Source: Chromobotia macracanthus
Lineage: Eukaryota; Chordata; Actinopteri; Cypriniformes; Botiidae
Assembly: GCA_036877525.1 (NCBI GenBank)
Contig: JAZGTH010000005.1
Coordinates: 9,110,501-9,174,500 of the forward strand
Length of the DNA stretch: 64,000 nt
Reading direction: 5' to 3'
Shown here in pieces: positions 26,871 to 40,981 of the stretch. The position numbers were made by a program, and so were the translations under genes. The notes beneath the pieces were generated by a model, which was not told where the DNA came from, did no database searches, and worked only from the letters and a program-made list of their open reading frames with translations. Within the stretch, counting starts at the first letter, position 1. Every line of letters begins with the position of its first letter.

Positions 26871-29820
26871 TAATAATGATCATCATCATAACCATTTATG
26901 TGTCATGCAAACGATACAGTATAGACCAAAGCACCACGTTTTGCTGATATTTTATGAATGCCCTGTGATTTTTCATTTTCTGGTCCTTAACTCCGATGTA
27001 TTCAGCCCCATAAATCACAATTCATAAATCACATCGTTCATAAATCACACTTTCCATCTCCTCCTTATGATATCGCCCGTAAATCTCTAATCTTTTAAGA
27101 TTTAGGAAAACTTCATGTTAAACGCAGCGGGTTAGCGAGCTCTCGTTTTCTACACCATGTATCGATCTTGCCGCTGTCAATAAGCTATTACAACCAAAGG
27201 CTTTATTTTATGTCTATATAGGCTACCCGCTGACTGTAGTCCACTCTTTTAAATAGCCTGCGATGGCTTTAAATGAGTAAATACACACAAAAGTGACTTT
27301 TAAAGGTCACTGGCATACTTTTGTTCTCCCCCAGATATTTGAATGACCAGATCAATTAGGCAGATTTAACCAAGGATGGCGTTTAATGCGCGTGAACAGA
27401 CGCCGTGTTTGCGCGTTCCCGCGGTGGAGTCGATTGCAGTGCCTCTGTTCGAGGTCCTGAATCCGCTCATCCCGTTCACATTGAAAACTTGTGCAAGAAG
27501 CATTCACCTTAGCCTCTGTATTTTCTTAATAAGGGAAAGATATTCGTTGTTAAAAATGCATTTTATATTACAGTAAAGTTTCCAAAAACTGCGCTTCGCA
27601 TTAACCCTATAAGCTCCGGATAACATTTCACCCTTTTAATGAGCAATTATAAAGCCACATTGTTAAAATTGCCTTAACTGGAACGCAGCAAAACTGGGTA
27701 ACTCATTAACGGGCACACATTACCCTTATCGCAAAGCACAAATAAATGCAACCATGCCTCTTATGATTACAACTTACATAAGTAGTAGGTAAATAGGAAA
27801 ATGCATTATTAACAGTAGACTTAATAATAAACAGAATAAGTAATGTGGACCGCAGTAACTTTAGGCAAGGTTTAAGGTTTTGTAAGAGTCAAACATCAAA
27901 ATACACTAATAATTGTTTCCTGAAGCTTTGGTTTTCCAATGCAGTGGGTTTCAAATACACAGTTAACACTGCCACAAATAAGCACTTTTGGTCAATTCAA
28001 AAAATATTCAGATTTATTAATATAAAAGGGTTAAAACATTAACACAACAAAACCATGTTTAAGGCTGTACTCACCTGTCTAACGAAGGTAGATTTTCAGC
28101 TGTATTTTTCACAAATGTCATGTCAGAGCGGGTTGTCACATATTTAGTGGGGCAAGTAGTCACTTGTGTTCTACAGTATATTGTGTAATTAATAGTTCCA
28201 CAATAGACTTTTCAATGCAGCTTTCACTGTGACAACATGCCCCATGGGTCACTGCAATTTTTTTTATATAACACAATGTATTATACTTTCTCACATTTAA
28301 CAATCATGAACACATCCTTTCTTTATCACGCAGGAGGTAAATTAGATGTCTAAAATCATTAGTCTCTCTGTCGTTTACAAATGCCCAGATGATGGTGTCC
28401 CAATGATTCTCCAGAAGTCTATTGCATTGCCTGTTTGGCTGAAGTGCTAAATTAAATTGGTTAGACCGGGTCATGAGATTGGGTCAATGCAAAATCACAG
28501 AGGCTGTTGAAGGTTTATATTATGTACTTCAGTTTTCTTGACTGACTCGCATAAAATACCCAATAGGCTTCCTCACACATAGGTTTAATGGATTTTGAAC
28601 AGAGGTCTGCTCTGTTTAGGAATCAGCCATACTGATAGTGTATCTTATCTGTCTATGTCTCCTAGCACATGCAGCTTGGACTTATGTTAGAATTATATGC
28701 AGTTTTTATAGACAATAGTTTTGCACCAGTTGTGTTTGATAATCATCTTCCTTGACGCTGATTTATGCGTGAAGTCTGTGCTGTGACACAGAGACAAGAA
28801 ACAAAACAACTTATGAATTATGAATCACTGTTTTTAAGGACTTACATCTCCTGAAAATCAAGGCGTTTAGAGTTCTACTCCACATAGAGAGAGAGATGAA
28901 GTCACAGCACTGTGCAACGAGTCTAACAACCCACCCTCGCTTTACTTGCAGATCCTCATATTCATAAAACTTAGCCAGCGGACAAACACAGAACTGAAAT
29001 GCGATCCGTCAGTTTGCGCCGAGGAAGATGGATCAATGATTAATTGAATTGTCTTGCCATTCTGAGGAATGTCTTTAAAAATTTACAGGTAATTCTCTTG
29101 ACTGCACCCCCTCATGAATGCATGATAGTTTGGGAGCTTGTTATGGGCATATGTGCCGTGTCAAGTGTGCTTTAGTCTGGCACAAGGACTTCTGGTGCTG
29201 GTGGGAAATTGGAAAAGCTCTCCCTCCGTCTCAACACCCTGCACCGCATCTCTGCCTGCCCAATTCAGATAAATCCTATTGCTGCAGAAAGCACTGATGC
29301 AGAAATAGTTTCAGCACAACAGAAAGCTGGACTTGAAGTGGGCATTAATGGCTGATGGATAGCACAGATTTGCACAAACCCAAAATTGGTAGGTGTTGGA
29401 AACAAGCAGTGCTTTTAAATTAATATCCATGGAAAGAGTCATTTAAATTACAGGCACAAAGATCAATGATTGATGTAAGTCTCGTGAGGTTTTCTTTGTG
29501 CAGATGGCTTGAATGAGAAGTGTTGTTGCAGGTCTAGAGTGGGGCCCCTTGGGGCCCAACGGGGGAGCAAGGTGCTTTTGATCAGCATTCGCTGCTCAGG
29601 GGGTTTCTTGTGGGCATGGGTTGCTCAATCTAGGGAAAAAGGCATACACTGTAATTTCACACATTGATCCACTCCCTGCATCTCTGTCCTTCTGTCCAGC
29701 TGTCCTCCCTCACTGCTGATTTACCTAGTTACAGTCTCAGACTCACACCCAGCATCCAAAATTAACTTTCTGCCACACCTGATGATTAGAAACTGACATT
29801 GTATTATTATTATACAATGT

Positions 29821-29987
29821 GCTTCTGTAGCTCAGTTGGTAGAGCATTGCATTAACATTGCATTAACAACGCAAAAGGTTGTGGGTTCAATTCCCAGGGA
29901 ACAGATGTACAAAATGACAAAAATGTATGACTTGTATGTACTGGAAGTTGCTTTGGATAAAAGCATATGCCAAATATATAAATATAT
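29821..29987 (+). mobile_element. tRNA-derived SINE, copy 1
   Basis: The head is tRNA-like: a box A region (TAGCTCAGTTGGTAGAG) and a box B region (GGGTTCAATTCCC), the internal RNA polymerase III promoter. The tRNA-unrelated body follows, and then the tail GTTGCTTTGGATAAAAGCATATGCCAAAT, a version of the 3' tail common in fish SINEs of the HAmo type. The anticodon-arm region is disrupted by an 11-bp tandem duplication (29846-29856 and 29857-29867), so this is not a functional tRNA gene. Confidence 0.85.
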
Positions 29988-32099
29988 TATTTTTTACCAT
30001 CCATTGTATTTAGCACAATTTCCTCAAAAATATGCTTTAACTACCATGATTTTTATATATATATATATATATTTAGCTATTTATAATTTAGCTTGTGTAT
30101 TTGCTGTAAACATGTTACTGTGTCACTCACAGCATCATCTCAGACAATGAAAATGTCACCTATTTTTCAGTTGTCTAAAAATGTGTGTTAAAGCATGTGG
30201 GTGTGTTCACACATTTATTTCCACCTGTTTCTATGCAGAAACACTTCATGTTTAATAAACAATAGCCCTGTGTAAGCTTTCTGTCTGTAGAGCTAGGCAA
30301 GCCCAGCAGCATTTAAAATACATGACATTTCCCGGGGAATGTGTATTTGTGCCTGTGTCGTCGCTCTTCCTTTGCCGTGCTTCATTGGCTGGTTTTTCCA
30401 AGGGGCAAGCTGAGTCAGATGAGGTGAGGGGAGGGTATGAGGGGGGATGGGGTATTTTTAGATGGCATTTACCCACTACCCCCCTCAGGGATCACCACCT
30501 GGGAGAAAATAACAACAGTAATGTATAGAAAGGAGGAGCAGTAATCAGTCAAATAAACAAAGAAAGGAATAATGTGGAAGGACTATAGAATAACACCATG
30601 AATAATTGAGTGGGAGGGAGGTACAGAGGAAAATTAAAGGCCTTATTGAACTATTCATTGCGTACCTTGAGAACACTAATTTAATACATTATCTAAGACA
30701 TATTGAATCTGCTTAGCTTTGTAAGTGGTAGTTAATCTCCTGAACCCCACACACACCTTGTTGTTTTATAATTTTCATTTAATGTTTATGTATTTAAAAA
30801 AACATGTTTAGCATGTTTAAGCATTTTAACAATTAAAAATGACACACTTCCACTTTAAAGCGCTTTTTTGGTGGCTAAAATGGTTTTGGCATGATGGCCC
30901 AACGCACATCTTCTCACCAGTAACATCATGGAGCTAAACATTTTTTTGCCAGTATGAGAAAAACATCTCATTCATCTTCATTGTACTGACGTCTAACCCT
31001 TCTCATCTCTGGGTCTCTGAGCAAGTGTATGAGGAGAGTTAACATAGTACTTGCTTGGCACACATAACGATTTATTGACTGACTGATTGATTGCCTCACT
31101 CTTACACACACCCACAGGCTAACACCTGCTACACAGGCAGTGTACTTCTGTCAAGCGTAACATTTTAATTGAAGTGTTAGTGTGTGTCCTAGACCTTCTC
31201 GCACTCTCACACTCTTTTCTCTCTCTCTTTCTTCATTTATACAGGAAGTCACCACTGCTGTTCCTCAGATCTGCAATAAGCAACCAAACTCCTGGTGCCG
31301 AAATGGTGATTTTCATTTCCACATGATTCTGTGGCCTTGTTTTTCACAATGAAAGGAAATAAAGGCTGTACCTTTGCTGCCTGTCAGAGAAGCTTACTAG
31401 CTTTGGCGTCTCTGAAGACAGGAGATAATGCGCAAGAGAAAATGAAGCAGCCGTGTGTCAGGACGCAGCAGAGACGCATTAACCTCTGGAAGTCACAGGC
31501 TCAGCACAGGCAAGCCTCTTTCTTTGTCTCTCTCCTTGTCACATTTTCTTTTATTTGGCATTTTTGCTCATTTCGAGTACAAAATACAAATGAAACACTT
31601 AAATAATTCAGTGGCTTTTCACTGAGTGGTCAGTGAAAGGAAGTGATTAACCTTCAGAAATGCTGATCATCAACCTTAGGAGCACAATTAAATATTTTTT
31701 GAGTATTATACAGTATTAGAATATTTTATAGAAATAGAATTAGAATTTCTAATTCTAAATAGAATTTCTACAATTTTAGTTTTGGAGCAAATGCTGGTTT
31801 GTAGTTACAGATTTAATTAGACTTCATATAACTAAAAGAAAATATGTAGAAATCGGTTGATTTTTTAGATGGTTGAGCTTGATAAGGCATTCTGCACTAG
31901 ATCTTTTGTAACCAAAATGTTATGTTAAAAATTATTTATTCTTTTGTGCTGCTCTGTGGTAATATATGTTAGAAAATAGGTTTTCAAACATAGATAATAG
32001 TTTTCATAAGCAACAACATGGGATTTACATCTGTAATGCTTTTAAAAAAGTAATGTAGCAAAGTGTATTCATAGAAATCCCTGTTCGTGGAACATGCCA

Positions 32100-32101
<2 letters not shown>

Positions 32102-32147
<46 letters not shown>

Positions 32148-32162
32148 GTCTCTCTCTCTCTT
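32102..32162. repeat. (CT)n microsatellite
   Basis: About 60 bp of CT dinucleotides with two CTGT interruptions near the right end. Confidence 0.97.
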
Positions 32163-35100
32163 CTGATAACAGATCAACACTTCCTGCAAGACCAAAATGA
32201 AATCCCATTGGTTCTACACATTGTAGCACTATGTTATTTCAAAATGACCTTCAAAGGGAAAGAAAACATGTGCAGCAAGCATGAGCGAGCAGTTTCTGAA
32301 TCAGGTCCTTGAAACATCTCTTTTCTGTTCTCCTATCAACAGGACTGTTAGACACAAAGCATTGTGGATGAAGATGAGAATAATCATGAGGTCTTCTGCT
32401 ACTGCACCTCCGCAATTCTTTCCACAGTTAGCTTTTCCTGTTGGTCTGACTGATCGCAGTTCACCTGCACTAAATATTCAATGCCAAAATGGGTTAGCAA
32501 AAACCTTATCTTCGTTATTTTCATGCTAAACGCATAAAATAGTAATGTGAACGCACGCATAGGCTTTATTCTAAATGCACACGGGGAAGGAACGTGGTAA
32601 AAATAAGGTGGATTTGCTGTGCTCATTTTAAATTCAAAGGAATTTTGCTGATTCAATCAAATCCCTGTTGAGGCGAGCGCAGTTTTAGCCTTGAGTGTCT
32701 TCTAGACCTGCTATGGAATAACAAAATGTTAGAGAAATAAATGACAAAGAGCATAAAGACCACTCATCCTAAAAGTGATTAGATTGCATTTCTGGACTGA
32801 GTTCAAACTCTGCACTTCGCAGGTCTGTAAGAACCATCTGAAAAGTGGGGTGAACGCTTTATAAACGTTCTCAACCTAGCTCATGAATAGTAAACAGATT
32901 ACATAACATTTGCCCAGTAGTCATAACATAACTAAAGCAGGTAACCAACCACATTAGGATTTCTGCTTGCCAGTTGGGCAGTCTTTCGCTTTGCCTTAAA
33001 GCTTTCATTTTACATAGTCAGATTGTTATTGGTCTTTGCGCTCTACCCAAGAAAAACAAACCTCTTAAAATATAATGAACATTGCTAAAACAGTTGAGTT
33101 GACAAACTTAAATTCCAGTGGGTGAGGATAATTGTTGGTACTCCTGCTGACTGTTCCAACTCTTCACAAAAATTGCTAAGCCCACTATCTCTGACCTAAC
33201 AATTGTGACAATGATGTCATTTAACTGAACATGGAATGTTACAAAAAATTCCTCAGAAGTGTAAATGTAGCCACATGCGTTGAAATGAGCTCTTCATCAT
33301 AGCTAACCAAAGGAAAATATTTTATTCCCCTTTATACCCTCTGCATACTCCCTGCACAGTGGGTGGTCCTCCTGAGAGAGAATTTAGCCCTGTGGCTATT
33401 CGTCTTCCTTTTTGAGCCAAAGATGGGGAACATGAATCCAGATAGGTCAATAAAAGACAAGCATATGCTCTAACAGTTCACCAGTCACCCGTACTACTAC
33501 ATTAATATTCAAGCCATCTGCAGAGCTAAACACGCAAACACACGCATGTATCCTTTCTCTCCAGCCCATGTTCACCCTCTTGATTGAATAATTGAGGGTA
33601 GTTTCAAAACGAAAAGCTAAATGCGTTTCATTTCTTCACTGCAGGAGACTGCTTGACTGCGTCAGTGTAGGGCTAATCTGAGAAGTCACCTTGAATGTTT
33701 CTTTTGCAGCCGTTCTCTGTAAGAAGCTAATACAATAAAATGCTTTCTGCCTAACTTTAATCTGATTACAATTTTTTGATATCTCGTCTTAAAACAAGTG
33801 GAAAATAAGATTCTAATGAAAGATTGATCGCAAGATTGATCGCCTGTTATATATAATGGGTTGTTTTGTGTGTCTTTCTTGTTTGTTTGTTTGTTTTTCA
33901 CAATAAACCATACACAATGTTTTTTGCTGTTTTTGCAAGTGATTCCCAACCAGAAACACTTAAACAGGTTCTAGGGGACACTTGTAAAGATTCTTATTTT
34001 GGGTTGTTAAACCTGTAAGTCATAACTTCTCATTAAAATGTCTACAAATAACTGCGTATCCACTCATGGGAGACATTTGTTGAGGTTCTTTGGTAATTCT
34101 ACCATACAAAAAACGATGCTCAACATTTGTTAAACGTCCCATCTGGACTTTTTGTAAATAAACTTGCCGTTGGATGTTTTTTGAAAAAAGCTGAACTATC
34201 AAAACTAAGATACTTATATAACAATATAATGTCTTATTATACAGAGAGGAAACAACTTTCCTCTCTTTTCTTTTAAGGTATTGATTGTTTTTATTTTAGA
34301 AGTAAATTATTGTAATAATGGCCCACAATAATAATAATGATAATTTGATAATAATGAATTTTTTTTCAGTTTAATTGAAATAATCTAATTTCTGGTTTGG
34401 TATCAATTAATGGTATGACTGTTAGGCCATTTGGCTTATATTTAAGCTATTTACACGAGAACATATTTTCTGTAGGCCACATTGGGTCACCTTGGCCACA
34501 AAATATATAAGAGCTGTCAGATACTGCAGATGTTTATTTGTGTCAGAGACGGTGCTGAGGGGACAAAATTGAGTCTTGCTGATCTATAGTCCACTACAGC
34601 CACAGAAATGCGTAAGCAATCTGTTTCAGCACACTGTCCTTCGGCATCCAAGAACTTGTGTTTCCTTGTTATATTTCTCTCCTTTCTGTATTAAAATATC
34701 TGTTTTGACTTGACGATAACATTCGCCTGTAAAATATCGAAACATCTCTAGACATCTGTTAGGCACAATGTCGCTGAGGTATTCCATTTGTCCATTTGTA
34801 ATTTTTCCACAAGCCCATCTTTAAGAGTTTCAATTTGCATTGAAATAGAATCATTGACTGTCAATGCATTCCAAACGCAAGCGAGAAGATAAATATGTAT
34901 GACATATATTGTCTGGATTGACGGTCTTTGTAAATCATAACGTAACATTTTTCTCGTATTTATGTATCATGTATCAAGGACACATTTCAAATTCATATAA
35001 ATGGAAAGAGGCCTTCAATAAAAATCGTGAGTCTATTATAATACTAATTAGTTTTAAGGCATTCATATCCACTGACCTGAGGGTCTAACTATTCAAGCTA

Positions 35101-38100
35101 TTAAACTATTGAAAAACGTTTTATTTGCATTTGTTTCTGCCAGTGCTGCCTTGACAAAACGGTCTGAATATTTAAAGGTAAAGCATCTTTTACTGTTTCT
35201 CTTGTGCGTGAGAGGGACGGTGGTCTGCAAAATTAACTACACTGAGTAAATGATGGATGGAACCTACGAGTCAGAAATTTGGGCTGAACAAACAGTGGAG
35301 GAAAAAACAATAAAGAGAAGCACTGTATCTGCTGGCCATAACAGGAATATTACTGGCCTGGATGACCTTTCAAAATTTCCAGGACTTTTGCAAAAAGAGA
35401 AAGAGCATTAGTAACAGTGATGATAGAAATGCTGTCTATCAATAGGTCCGATCCGAGCATCCCAGTTATGTTAATTTACCGTGTAACACACTGAAGGTCA
35501 TGTGAATACGTTCTACTTTTATACGAGGTTCATTCACAAAACCACATTTTTTCTTCCTCAACCACGTTTCTTTGTAGCTAGTGTTATCATGTTGAATTAA
35601 TGAGCTTAAATTTGCACCTTTTAAAAAAGGAAATTGTTCTAATTCTTATCAAAGATGACTTATTACACCAACTGGTTATTTTTTACCAGGTCTTTTTATA
35701 TGGCTTGTGGCAATTAAGACTGTGTTGTTAAGAAGCCTGGGAACCCTCTTAATTAAAAGGACAGATATTATTGAAGTGGGGAATCTAAAAGTGCTTTGTT
35801 TAATATTTCATCACTTAAATTGCTTTCTACCCAAAACATATTCCCCTCTCGCTGCTAAAATGCAACACTTTACACCCAATGTATTACATCATGTTTTCGT
35901 TTTAAAAAAGGAACCTAAACTTGTGGTAAATGATGGATGGGTGAAACCACTAAGCCTTGCCTTTAGAAAGAATAAAAGCAGATAGAGAGAGAACTGGCAG
36001 AAAAAACACATTTGCCAAGGTGTTACACCTTAACTGCTATAAACGGGAGTAAAATTTGAAAAGTACTAATAATTAATCTCCATTAAACCACAGTTTTAAA
36101 CACCAGCATGTGGCTTTATCATCCCAGGCCTTGTTTTTTACTGGTGAAAGGACCTTTAAATGAAAACACTCTGAATAAAGTATTTTCCTCAGCTGCTTCA
36201 AAAGAGGTAAATCTGAATCACACTGGGATTCAAGTTTGGCAAAAGCAGTCAAATGATTGTCTGTTCTTTAAAAACTCAAAGTACAAACATGCAAATGTGC
36301 ATTATTGCTCAAAATCGATGTGCTATTAGAGCAGGCGATAACGTGATTTATTTTTGTGGTGTTATCGCTGCTTTGTTGTTGTAATTGTTCTTGTAGGGAA
36401 TTGCGATGGGTTTTATATAATCCTCTGGGGTGGGTGAAATGATGAGAGCAATGCCTCATTAAATGAACAAAACTGTTTTCTGTTGTCCCAAGCAGCTGTC
36501 CCAAAAGAGCTTATTGATCGTAATAAATAAGATTGTTTATAAAAACAGTGCTATAGTTTAATAAGATTACATACCCTCTCACACATTAAAGAAACAGGGT
36601 GTCGTTCGCCTGAAGAATAAATGTTACAGTTTTCTTGATGTGAGGAGAAATTGCTTGTTGCTCCATCGCTTTTAAATGCTAATTGTTATATTTTACAATT
36701 TAAGTCCATTGTTCACACCATGACGTGGTATATGTAATGTACTTTTTAAATCTTTTTCGGATTGTGTTTCTCTACTATAATTTGCCCAGTATTGGATATG
36801 TGCTTTGGATTTTCAAAAACATTTTAATAGGGTTGCACAACCTACATGTAGACCTCAAGAAACATCCTTGCAGATAATTTAGCAACTGTGCTAAGAACCC
36901 TTACAGTAATGTAGGACAGAATCTAATAAAGATGTTGGTGAAACAAGAGTACTCTACAATACAATCAATTTGATCTGGCTGTAACCTTCCAACAACTTCC
37001 TGGTTGAAATTTGAGACTTTACAAAGTGTAACATCAGTTTGTGTGTTGCACCTGATAACACATTTCCAAGTCAATACACATCTGAACCAGATTCACATTC
37101 AGTCATTTTAAATCTGAATCATAGTTCTAGTCGACATTTCTTGGAGACTGTATGAGCATCATACAAAATCCTGTTTGGTTACATCACATAAATGGTGATG
37201 CAACACACATAAACTGTAGATACTGTACTTCTTTCAAAACTTCAGCTATTGAGCTGAAGGCCAGACATTTAGCTGCCTGTGTGGAGAGCTTGCACCCACT
37301 TCAGGGGCCACATCTAAGTGCTGCCATCACCTGCTTAAGAGGAGGTGTTTTAAAATGGCAAAGTGTAGTGAAAAGAAGTTAGTTTTTTCATTTACACTTA
37401 GTTAATCTTAGTTAATCTAACAGAATAAAATAAGACAGTAGGCTGAAAGCTTTGGCTTAATCTCTGTGGCTAGTGTCTCACAAACCCATTCTGAGGAGTG
37501 ATTGCAGCTGCCTAGTCATATGGAAACAAAATGAGCATGCATATGTTTTTGCAATACCCTAAATATGTTACTGCAACTAAGTAAAATTTCCACTGGGTGG
37601 CGCTATAAGTACTTTCACTTCTATAGAGGTAGATAAAGACTACAGGGAAGGTTATCAGTAAACAGTTTGGGTCTGTTCCTTAAACAAAAATTGCACGGCT
37701 TTAGAAACCTTAGATTGTAGTGACTGAGCTGAATGAAACAAAGCAGTCTAGGGATGAGCGGAAAAAAGTTTAATCAAATAAATGAATACTGTGTATATAA
37801 TATTCATAATATGTATTAATAGATCTACAACTTAATTTTGGTCATATGTCATAGGCATGGAACAACAAAAAATGACAGAATGTACCTTCACTGTTAGTGG
37901 CTTAAATGCATTAAAACGTGGATGAGTTTTGGATTTAAAATGTAATTTAAATTCCAGATTAAGATTAAGGATCGGGGTAATAAAACTGCATTCCTATTGG
38001 CTGTGTTGGTTCATTTAAAAATCAATAGAATGTTATTCTGAGCCTCGCTTTGGGCATCATGCATACATTAAGCCTAGAAACTGCAGCAGTTTGCTCCTAT

Positions 38101-39167
38101 AGGAACATGTCTTGGATTTCGCAAAAATGTACGCATAATCCAACTTTTGTTGTTGTGGGATTTCAGTGGCAAGCGTTTGCCCTCTCTTCTGTTCATCCTT
38201 TAACTCTTTGCATGCTGCACCAGAGGAATAAATGGATTTAAACAGAGAAATATTGACAGCCATGAGCAGTTTAGTTCTCTAAGCTCAGCAAGACAAGCAG
38301 ACACAACATTACACTTCAGAGTGTGTTTTAACCACTGTACAAGAGCCCTTCTTTACACTTCATTTATACAACACATCCTCTTTCAGGTCTATTGTAATCA
38401 TCCCCCGAGACAGTAGCCGTTTAAGCCATTCATTTCACAGTTTAAGCCACAAGAACTGATTCTTCCCACGAATCTTAAGAGCTGCATAGCCATCGGTTTC
38501 TGGGCTTAGAAACATTGATTATCATTTCCTCTGGATAGTTTTGCAGTGTTCAAGGCCACACAAGGCTGCTGTAACATTCAGAAATGCCATGTGGTAGTAA
38601 AAGACACTCTTTCAAGATTATATCAGCATATAGATTGATGAGCTTTTTGTGCAGCAGATAGAAAGATTGAAATGTTTGAAGCAATGATAAAGATGAGGGT
38701 TATTGGTGACTCTCATTCAATCCATTTTTACATTCTCACCCCGTCTTGCACAAATACACAGTCACTCCACTCTAGCTCTTCAGACTCATTTACACTTGCG
38801 CACGTTCAAACCTGGTGCTCACAGTCATGGGTTTTCCATCATATCTCGTGACTAATTGTGATGTTCCAGGTTTAAATCTGAGAGCTGTGGTGAATGGTAA
38901 GATTTCGTCAAATCTGTTCACCACATAAAGCTTTAGACTAGCTTTAAAAGGCATAAAAAAATAGTGCACCAGTCATATGTGACACTTCTATAGTGCTTTT
39001 TGGTCATAGCTTGATAGCTACTGTTTACTCTCTATTAGAGTTCTGCAGAAGATTCTGCAGAACGTCCTTTTGTGTTGTGGAACATGAGGGTACATAAATT
39101 ATTACAGAATTTTGGTTTTGGATGAACTGTGTCTGTCCTCTGATTAATTTAAAAGGTGTCCCGTTGC

Positions 39168-39461
39168 TCAGCTAACAGGAAACATTCTCAGAACTCAGGC
39201 TAATGTCTTACAGTTCTTTCAAAGTTATCAAAAACGTTCTTGCAGTAATGTTAGTAGAATGTTTTTAGCGTTACATATTATATATCATAAACGTTAGTGG
39301 AATACTATGCTAGGTATTTAGTGGATGTTTGAAAAAGTTACAGAATTAATTTTTTTTTTTTAATTTTTTGAACCTTCTTAGAAATGTCAAAACAACATTT
39401 TAATGTATTTGTTACCTAATGGTCAGGGAAACGTTCTTACAACCCAACATTGTTAGATGGG
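39168..39461 (+). mobile_element. MITE family A, copy 4
   Basis: The left end is CTCAGCTAACAGGAAACATTC and the right end ACATTGTTAGATGGGT. Internal blocks TTCAAAGTTATCAAAAACG, TTCTTGCAGTAATGTTAG and ACGTTCTTACAACCCAACA match copies 1 and 5. It is oriented opposite to the copy 1.2 kb away at 40683. Confidence 0.7.
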
Positions 39462-40682
39462 TGGGTGTTAAGGCCTTGGGTTAGACAGGGATCTTTGATG
39501 ACAGTGTACTTCATTTTGTCACTATGTGTATATGACCATCTTTTGAAATCCTTTTATTAAAATTGTGCATTACAGTAGATGACTCATAACACTAACCCTT
39601 TCACACTGTCATTTCTTGTAAGTGCATTGGTTTTCAAGGGCATAAATCAATAGTTGCTGCCAGGGCACTGTGCCGTCTCTTTAAATAAAGCTGTGGCTGT
39701 GATTGGCTCTGGTAACATAGCTTAGAAAGTCTCTAAAACAAGACAGTAAAGAATCTGTTCAAATGGGTGGTAGATTAATGCGAATGTAAACTTTCTATGT
39801 AATTTCACAGCTCTGGGTTCATGGCTTATATTTGATTAATCTGAATGTTACTGAAAGGTTATTTAACTTTCATCTTCCAATAAATCTCTCTTTAAAAATA
39901 TTATATCCGGTACATTACAGTGTGATTACAGAGAGATTAACTTAAAATCACTTAATCAAAACTGCAGCCCTGGTTACACCGTTATTGAGAATTGCGTAAA
40001 GGCAAATTTATCCTAAAAAAAAGGCACATTCGTCGGAGAATGGCATACTGACTGAAATTATATGACCTACAAGATTTATAGTGGTCGTGAAACACTTTGT
40101 AAAATAACTGCATAAAAATCTAAATGAAACAGAAATTAAGTTGTTTTCTCCTCTGCATACTTCATTCATTCCCTGCACGGGTAAAACAACAGCAAGCAGA
40201 TGTTGCAGTGTGTTGAACATACACCCACAGCTCTGGGAAGGGGGTCTGGGCCTTGTGTTTGTGTAACCAGCACTGCCGGTGTGAGGGTCTCGTAGGCTCA
40301 CATCTCTGGAACGAGATGCACCTAGAACAGATGGATGTTTCTGAGAAGCAGCGGCGTTGAGGGAGGCAAACCATCTTGATTCTTTTCATCTGAAACTTCA
40401 TGGTTCCATTAAATGATGACAGTTACAGGCAGCTATCAAGCTAGTGTCGTGTTGCTTTCAGACATCACAATGCTTGTGGGAGAAACATGAGACATTGACA
40501 GCAAAGATCTTGGGAATATAAAACAGCCATTGTTTGTGAAGGTGCAGGAAGACAGACCATAGAAAAACAGTGCTATTGATCTATATGCTGAGATAAGATC
40601 ATTGATGTATTCTTAAGTTTAAATTGTTTAAATTTAAATTTTAAAATTAAGTTTAAATGTCCAAATTACATTAAATTAGATT

Positions 40683-40981
40683 CCCAGCTAACAATTTTAG
40701 GTTGTAAGAATGTTTCCCTAATGTTTCCATTAAATAACAAAAATGTTAAAAACATTATTTAAAAGTCCCAGGAATGTTTAAAATGTCCCAAAAAATGTTG
40801 TATTTACATTATTGCTTGGTTATAAGAACATTATTCAAACATTTTTTAAATCTGCAATATAACATTTTGATATATGATATATAATGTTTAAAAATGTTCT
40901 TCTAACCTTACTACAACAATACTTTTGATAACTTTGAGAGAACTTTAGCTAACATTCCGAGAACATTCCCTGTTAGTTGGG
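40683..40981 (-). mobile_element. MITE family A, copy 5 (best-preserved ends)
   Basis: This is the clearest member: left end CCCAGCTAACAATTTTAGG, right end AACATTCCCTGTTAGTTGGG, about 299 bp, AT-rich and non-coding. The inverted termini share about 11 bp (CCCARCTAACA). I used it as the reference for recognising the other four copies. Confidence 0.8.

Noticed and set aside
29821..29900. A true tRNA gene
   Set aside because: The tRNA-like head continues into a SINE body and tail and the anticodon arm is disrupted by a tandem duplication.
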